Positions 31,146 through 34,739 of a stretch of DNA of 34,739 bases are shown one piece after another. Below the pieces are notes generated by a model that was not told the DNA's origin, made no database searches, and saw only the letters and a list, made by a program, of their open reading frames with translations. The translations under genes and the position numbers were made by a program. The DNA lies in contig CAJMLC010000001.1 of the NCBI GenBank assembly GCA_905214155.1, positions 1 to 34,739 of the forward strand, written 5' to 3'. The DNA comes from an uncultured bacterium. Its GTDB lineage: Bacteria; Bacillota; Clostridia; Oscillospirales; Oscillospiraceae. Numbering within the stretch: position 1 is the first letter of the stretch; the number at the start of each line of letters is the position of its first letter.

Positions 31146-33638
31146 TCAGGGATTCAGGCCCGTGTCGGTGTTCCATCCGTCCGGCCCGGTCGTATCTTCG
31201 TCGTCCGGATCAGATTCCGCATCCTCATCCGGCTCCGGTTCTTCTTTTTTTGGCAGGTCGTCCGCATCGTGGATATAGCATGGGACGTTGATCGCGTCCA
31301 CATCCGGCGCGACCGCCGCGTAATACCCTGCCGGGCGGCTGTCGCTCGGCACGACGTAGGACTGGTCGAGCACCACGATGCCCGCCGTCGGGAATGCGCG
31401 GGAGATGTTCAGCAGACCAACGTTGTGCGTCGTATTGCCGTCCACCAGCGCGCAGTATTCATTCGCCGCGTGGCCCGAGGCATCGCAGATCTCGACCTCG
31501 GTATGGACGTCGCAGTTCTCCGTCGGCACGTCGTAGAGGCTGAGCTGGACCTTCACCGCGCGGCTCCCGCGCGGGTCCTCCTTGCAGGCGTCCGTGACCA
31601 GCTTGCCGCTGTCGCGGCAGACCGTACACTCGACGACGTTCGTCGGCTTTGCAAATTCCTTGTTGGCAAGCCCTTCGTGCAGCGTACTCATCACCTTCTG
31701 CCAGAGCACCACAGCAGGATTTGTCTCCGAATTGGTCAGCACGACCTCCTCCGGATCGTCATATCCGCACCACACGACGCCGGTATAATACGGCGTATAG
31801 CCTGCAAACCAGCGGTCAAAGTCGCTCGTGGTCGTGCCGGTCTTACCGGCGACGGTCATGTTCTCGAGCTTCGCGCCGTAGCCCGTGCCGTAGTTCACGG
31901 TGTTCTCCAGCATATCCGTGATATACCACGCCGTCATATCCTTCATCGCGGGATAGGAGTTCTGCGTGTTGTCCAGAATGATGTTCTTGCCGCTCGCGTC
32001 CGTCACCTTCGTATACGTCCGCGCCGTGCGATAGACGCCTTCGTCAGCAAACGAGGCATAGGCCGCGGCCATCGCCCGCACGGTCACGCCGTTGGTCAGA
32101 CCGCCAAGCGCCATCGGCGCGAGGTTCACATCGGAGCGCACCTCGCCGCTGCTCGTCACATAGTCGGACACCAGCGTGGAAAGGCCCATCTTCTCTTTTG
32201 CAAACTGATAGCAGTATTCCGGCGTCATCTCCGCCACCAGCTTGACCGGCACGGTGTTCAGCGATTCCATCATCGCCTCGTTGATCGAGACGAGGCCGCG
32301 GAACGTCGAGTCCGAGTTCTTCGGCCAGAAGGAATTGTCGGTGAAGGAATACGGCGTGTCATCATAGACCGTCGCGGGCGTGATGAGCCCGAGCTCGATG
32401 GCCGGCGCATAGACCGACACGGGCTTGATCGTCGAGCCCGGCGAGAGCAGGCTCTGCGCCGCACGGTTCAGCGTCAGGCTGCCGCTCTTTTTGCCGACGC
32501 CGCCCGCCATCGCGACAATGTCGCCCGTCTCATTATCAATGATGACGATGCCGGACTGCAGCTGCTGCGAGCTGGCCGTCTCCGGGATCTGGCTCAGATC
32601 CTCATACACCGCGTCCACCGCCGCCTGCGCGTCGGGGTTATACGTGCTGTAGATCTGATAGCCGCCGGTCATGACCATCTTATAGACGATATCATAATCA
32701 TAACCGGTTTTGTCGCAGAGGTCGTTGACCACGTCGCGGATGACCTGATCCTCGAAATAGGAATAGTATTCCTCGTCGGCATCGCTGTCGTCCGTGCTTT
32801 TGCGCACGAAGACCAGCTCCTCCGCCTTCGCCTCGTCATACTGATTCTGTGTGATATACCCCTGGCTCAGCATCTCGCCGAGGATGATCTCCTGGCGCTC
32901 CTTGTTCTTCTCCGGGTTGAGATAGGGGTCGTAGATCGAGGGGTTGTTCGTGATGCCGATCAGCGACGCGCACTGCGCGAGATCCAGCTCCTCCACGTTC
33001 TTCCCGAAGTACACCTGCGCCGCCGACTGCACGCCCTCGCAGTTCTGTCCGAGCGCGATGACGTTCAGATACCATTCCATGATCTCTTCCTTGGTGTATT
33101 CCTTCTCGAGCTTCAGCGCGGAATAAATTTCCGCCAGCTTCCGGCGGACCGTCACCTCGCGGTTGCCCGTCACGTTTTTCACCAGCTGCTGCGTGATGGT
33201 CGAGCCGCCGGCGCTGCCGCTGCCGAGGAACATCTTCACGCAGGCCCGCATCGTCGTCACCCAGTCGACGCCCTGATGCTCCATAAAACGCTTGTCCTCA
33301 ATGGCGATACAGGCGTGGACAAGATTTTTCGGGATGTCCTCATATTTGACCCACGTCCGGTTCGCGCCGCCGTAGAGCTTCTGCAGCACGACATCCTGCC
33401 CCGTCTTCGGGTCCTCATAATAGATGACCGACGTCTGGTCGAGTGCGAAGCCCTCGAGCGAAAAATCATTCTGCGCCGCGAGGTCGTTTTTGACATACAG
33501 CGCAAACAGACATGCGAACACCAGCACCGTCAGCACGCCGACGAGCACGATCGTCCCGATCACGCGTCCAAAGACGCGCCATCCGTTCCGTTTGGGTTTA
33601 TCAGCACCGCGCTGGGCGGATCTGTTCTCATTTGCCAT
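31146..33638 (-). CDS. Class A penicillin-binding protein (PBP1A-like)
   Basis: This bifunctional peptidoglycan synthase has about 830 residues. The membrane anchor is at about residues 22-49. The glycosyltransferase (GT51) domain carries the catalytic Glu in IAIEDKRFMEHQGVD (Glu114) and GGSTITQQLVKN. The transpeptidase domain has the SxxK motif in LLSPGSTIKPV, SLN in MMESLNTVP, and the KTG motif in VAGKTGTTTSDFDRWFAGYTP. The C-terminus has a Cys-containing region (CTVCRDSGKLVTDACK) and a strongly acidic Asp/Glu tail. The ATG at 33638 follows ATGGAGG. It is first in the minus-strand operon. Confidence 0.95.
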   Translation of the reverse strand: MANENRSAQRGADKPKRNGWRVFGRVIGTIVLVGVLTVLVFACLFALYVKNDLAAQNDFSLEGFALDQTSVIYYEDPKTGQDVVLQKLYGGANRTWVKYEDIPKNLVHACIAIEDKRFMEHQGVDWVTTMRACVKMFLGSGSAGGSTITQQLVKNVTGNREVTVRRKLAEIYSALKLEKEYTKEEIMEWYLNVIALGQNCEGVQSAAQVYFGKNVEELDLAQCASLIGITNNPSIYDPYLNPEKNKERQEIILGEMLSQGYITQNQYDEAKAEELVFVRKSTDDSDADEEYYSYFEDQVIRDVVNDLCDKTGYDYDIVYKMVMTGGYQIYSTYNPDAQAAVDAVYEDLSQIPETASSQQLQSGIVIIDNETGDIVAMAGGVGKKSGSLTLNRAAQSLLSPGSTIKPVSVYAPAIELGLITPATVYDDTPYSFTDNSFWPKNSDSTFRGLVSINEAMMESLNTVPVKLVAEMTPEYCYQFAKEKMGLSTLVSDYVTSSGEVRSDVNLAPMALGGLTNGVTVRAMAAAYASFADEGVYRTARTYTKVTDASGKNIILDNTQNSYPAMKDMTAWYITDMLENTVNYGTGYGAKLENMTVAGKTGTTTSDFDRWFAGYTPYYTGVVWCGYDDPEEVVLTNSETNPAVVLWQKVMSTLHEGLANKEFAKPTNVVECTVCRDSGKLVTDACKEDPRGSRAVKVQLSLYDVPTENCDVHTEVEICDASGHAANEYCALVDGNTTHNVGLLNISRAFPTAGIVVLDQSYVVPSDSRPAGYYAAVAPDVDAINVPCYIHDADDLPKKEEPEPDEDAESDPDDEDTTGPDGWNTDTGLNP

Positions 33639-33680
33639 ACCGTTCCTCCATAGACTATTACGGCCAAGGTCTCTGATTCG

Positions 33681-33706
33681 ATTATACATTATATCACACG
33701 TGTCAA
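33681..33706 (-). promoter_or_regulatory. Promoter region of the penicillin-binding protein operon
   Basis: On the minus strand TTGACA (33706-33701) is followed by two TATAAT hexamers, at 33693-33688 and 33686-33681. Spacers of 7 and 14 nt are too short for a normal pair. The first hexamer is preceded by TGA and may work as an extended -10 promoter. The exact start is unclear. Confidence 0.5.
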
Positions 33707-33725
33707 TGAGTTTGGAAACATTTTG

Positions 33726-33756
33726 TGAATATCATGCCCCTCTTTTCGGCACACTA
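33726..33756 (+). promoter_or_regulatory. Sigma-G-like (forespore) promoter
   Basis: TGAATA (33726-33731), an 18-nt spacer and CACACTA (33750-33756) match the sigma-G pattern TGAATA-N17/18-CATACTA at 12 of 13 positions. It lies just ahead of the ribosome site AAAGGAGCTG of the small secreted protein gene. Sigma-F recognises related sites and is an alternative. Confidence 0.6.
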
Positions 33757-33776
33757 GCAAAAAGGAGCTGATCTCA

Positions 33777-34013
33777 TTGAAAAAGCATTGGACCTTCGCG
33801 CCGTTGCTCGCGCTCTTGCTGCTCTCCCCGGCGTTCTGGATGCAGACGCGCGGCAATACCATTCAATATTATGACCGTTCCTCCGGCCTCTGGCACGAGA
33901 CCGGTGCCTCCGCAGATGGCCTCTCCGCGTCCGACCGGGCCCTGCTCGCCTGCGGCCTTCCGCTCGAAGACGCCGCCGCGCTCGCCCATGCATTGGAAGA
34001 TTTTTGTTCCTGA
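33777..34013 (+). CDS. Small secreted or membrane-tethered protein, sporulation-linked candidate
   Basis: This 78-residue protein starts at TTG 33777 with a strong ribosome site (AAAGGAGCTG, 6-16 nt upstream). The N-terminus is a signal peptide or anchor (KKHWTFAPLLALLLLSPAFWMQTRG). The rest, IQYYDRSSGLWHETGASADGLSASDRALLACGLPLEDAAALAHALEDFCS, has no family I recognise. The promoter upstream fits the forespore factor sigma-G, which suggests a product exported from the forespore into the intermembrane space. Divergent from the penicillin-binding protein gene. Confidence 0.7.
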   Translation: MKKHWTFAPLLALLLLSPAFWMQTRGNTIQYYDRSSGLWHETGASADGLSASDRALLACGLPLEDAAALAHALEDFCS

Positions 34014-34036
34014 TTCGCCTTCCGTGCAATTTCCTC

Positions 34037-34065
34037 TTGATTTTGCATCCGCCAGAGAGTAAAAT
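34037..34065 (+). promoter_or_regulatory. Sigma-A promoter of the DUF1292 gene
   Basis: TTGATT (34037-34042), a 17-nt spacer and TAAAAT (34060-34065) lie 28 nt before the start codon, between the small secreted protein and the DUF1292 gene. Confidence 0.7.
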
Positions 34066-34093
34066 AGGATCATAAACAAACGGAGGAAATCAC

Positions 34094-34375
34094 ATGAGTC
34101 AGGAATTCGGAGACGACTTCATCTCCATCACCGATGAGGACGGGAAAGAATACGAGCTGGAAGTGCTCGCAGAGCTCGAATACGAGGGCAGCCGCTATCT
34201 TGCGCTCGTCCCCGCCGGCACCGACGAGGCCGAAGAGCTCGAGGTCAGCATTCTGAAATCGGTCGAAGAAAACGGCGAGGACATCCTCGTCACCATCGAC
34301 GACGATGAAGAGCTCGAAAACGTCTATCAAGCGCTGATGGACCTCATCTACGAGGACGAGGAAGAAGAATCGTAA
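34094..34375 (+). CDS. DUF1292 family protein (YrzB-like)
   Basis: This 93-residue, very acidic protein carries the DUF1292 core ISITDEDGKEYELEVLAELEYEGSRYLALVPAG and ends in an Asp/Glu-rich tail (LIYEDEEEES). The family is widespread in Firmicutes and has no established function. The start is preceded by GGAGGAAAT. It has its own promoter, and a probable 6S RNA gene follows 15 nt after the stop. Confidence 0.92.
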   Translation: MSQEFGDDFISITDEDGKEYELEVLAELEYEGSRYLALVPAGTDEAEELEVSILKSVEENGEDILVTIDDDEELENVYQALMDLIYEDEEEES

Positions 34376-34390
34376 CACAAATTTGTCAAC

Positions 34391-34598
34391 AAGTCTCCCT
34401 GCGGGGTGCGTGACGGGTCCACTTAAACCCACATTATAACTCAGGGACGCTGTACTTCATCTGCCGATTGCAGGCCTCCCGCCCAAAGCAACGACTTTGC
34501 GTGGACGTTGGAAGCAGTGAATCAGATGAGAGGCGACCCACCTGCCGTTTCGTGCAGGTTATAATTGGGTCCGCACGGCTTTCGCGGGGAGATTTTTT
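34391..34598 (+). ncRNA. ssrS: Probable 6S RNA
   Basis: About 208 nt form a rod. The closing stem TCTCCCTGCG/CGCGGGGAGA is followed by TTTTTT at the 3' end, with further pairs GTGCG/CGCAC. ACCCA-C-ATTATAAC (from about 34426) pairs with GTTATAATTGGGT (about 34558-34571). A local hairpin ACCTGC/GCAGGT sits on the 3' strand only, and a distal stem is closed by CATCTG/CAGATG. A long rod with a 3'-strand hairpin in the central region and a terminal stem is the 6S RNA plan; 6S RNA binds the housekeeping RNA polymerase by mimicking an open promoter. No clear own promoter is seen, so it may be processed from the DUF1292 transcript. A covariance search is lacking. Confidence 0.65.
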
Positions 34599-34668
34599 GC
34601 TTTTTGCGCCATTCCGCCGCATAAAAGTCCCTAATATTTCTTATTTTTCCCTTCAGAAAAAATTACCC

Positions 34669-34697
34669 TTGCAACATGCGTACTTTTTTTGTATAAT
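34669..34697 (+). promoter_or_regulatory. Sigma-A promoter leading out of the window
   Basis: TTGCAA (34669-34674), a 17-nt T-rich spacer and TATAAT (34692-34697) predict a transcript from about 34704. Its gene lies beyond the right edge; no start codon with a ribosome site is seen in the remaining bases. Between the 6S RNA and this site (34599-34668) I see only AT-rich sequence. Confidence 0.85.
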
Positions 34698-34739
34698 ACG
34701 GTTTGTATCGCCAAACGGCGAAAATCCGGAACTATGAGA

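Noticed and set aside
31128..33653. 841-codon open frame on the plus strand
   Set aside because: It is a complete antisense shadow of the penicillin-binding protein gene, which carries all catalytic motifs on the minus strand.
34468..34737. 89-codon open frame at the right end
   Set aside because: It lies within and beyond the probable 6S RNA, lacks a ribosome site and has no recognisable family.

Overview
The window comes from a GC-rich, endospore-forming member of the Clostridia, probably in or near the Oscillospiraceae. The evidence is a complete spoIIIAA-AH operon, a CwlD-type spore cortex amidase, Shine-Dalgarno-led and tightly overlapping genes, a T-box leader, and the clostridial gene order nusB-xseA-xseB-ispA-dxs-tlyA-nadK-argR-recN. 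The species is inferred from gene content only; no taxonomic search was possible.

Layout. A partial tRNA-Arg(CCU) lies on the minus strand at the left edge. The spoIIIA operon (164-4895) follows a sigma-E-like promoter. Its last gene, spoIIIAH, is flanked by two related MITE-like elements (4147-4306 and 4959-5114). A housekeeping operon (5117-9310) carries an Asp23/YqhY protein, nusB, a TsaD-like paralogue, xseA, xseB and ispA, and ends in a strong terminator.

The most notable locus is 9592-10901. Between ispA and dxs, with its own extended -10 promoter, lies about 0.67 kb of non-coding sequence followed by a small multi-span membrane protein gene. Position, size and partner gene match the OLE (ornate large extremophilic) RNA and its membrane partner OapA. 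dxs, tlyA, nadK, argR and recN follow, probably as one unit.

Next come a T-box leader controlling a zinc-ribbon protein and tyrS (16812-18735), then cwlD-radA and an HD-domain phosphohydrolase. A CNNM/CorC-type membrane protein (probable Mg2+ handling) follows. It has a consensus promoter and a 5' leader with a well-placed upstream ORF of 23 acidic-starting codons, whose stop codon sits inside a potential hairpin; this looks like an uncharacterised attenuation device. The OLE/OapA complex is also tied to Mg2+ homeostasis in Bacillus, so the window has two Mg2+-related control points.

From 23341 to 33706 the genes are on the minus strand: a bifunctional penicillin-binding protein, an RlmI-like methyltransferase, the ECF transporter core (ecfA1, ecfA2, ecfT), truA, a DUF5711-like protein and, from its own promoter, a ClpE-type unfoldase. 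The right end (plus strand) has a small secreted protein behind a sigma-G-like promoter, a DUF1292 protein, a probable 6S RNA and a promoter leading out of the window. Four copies of a dispersed, modular intergenic repeat (9348, 16629, 18811, 23191) occupy most of the otherwise empty DNA.
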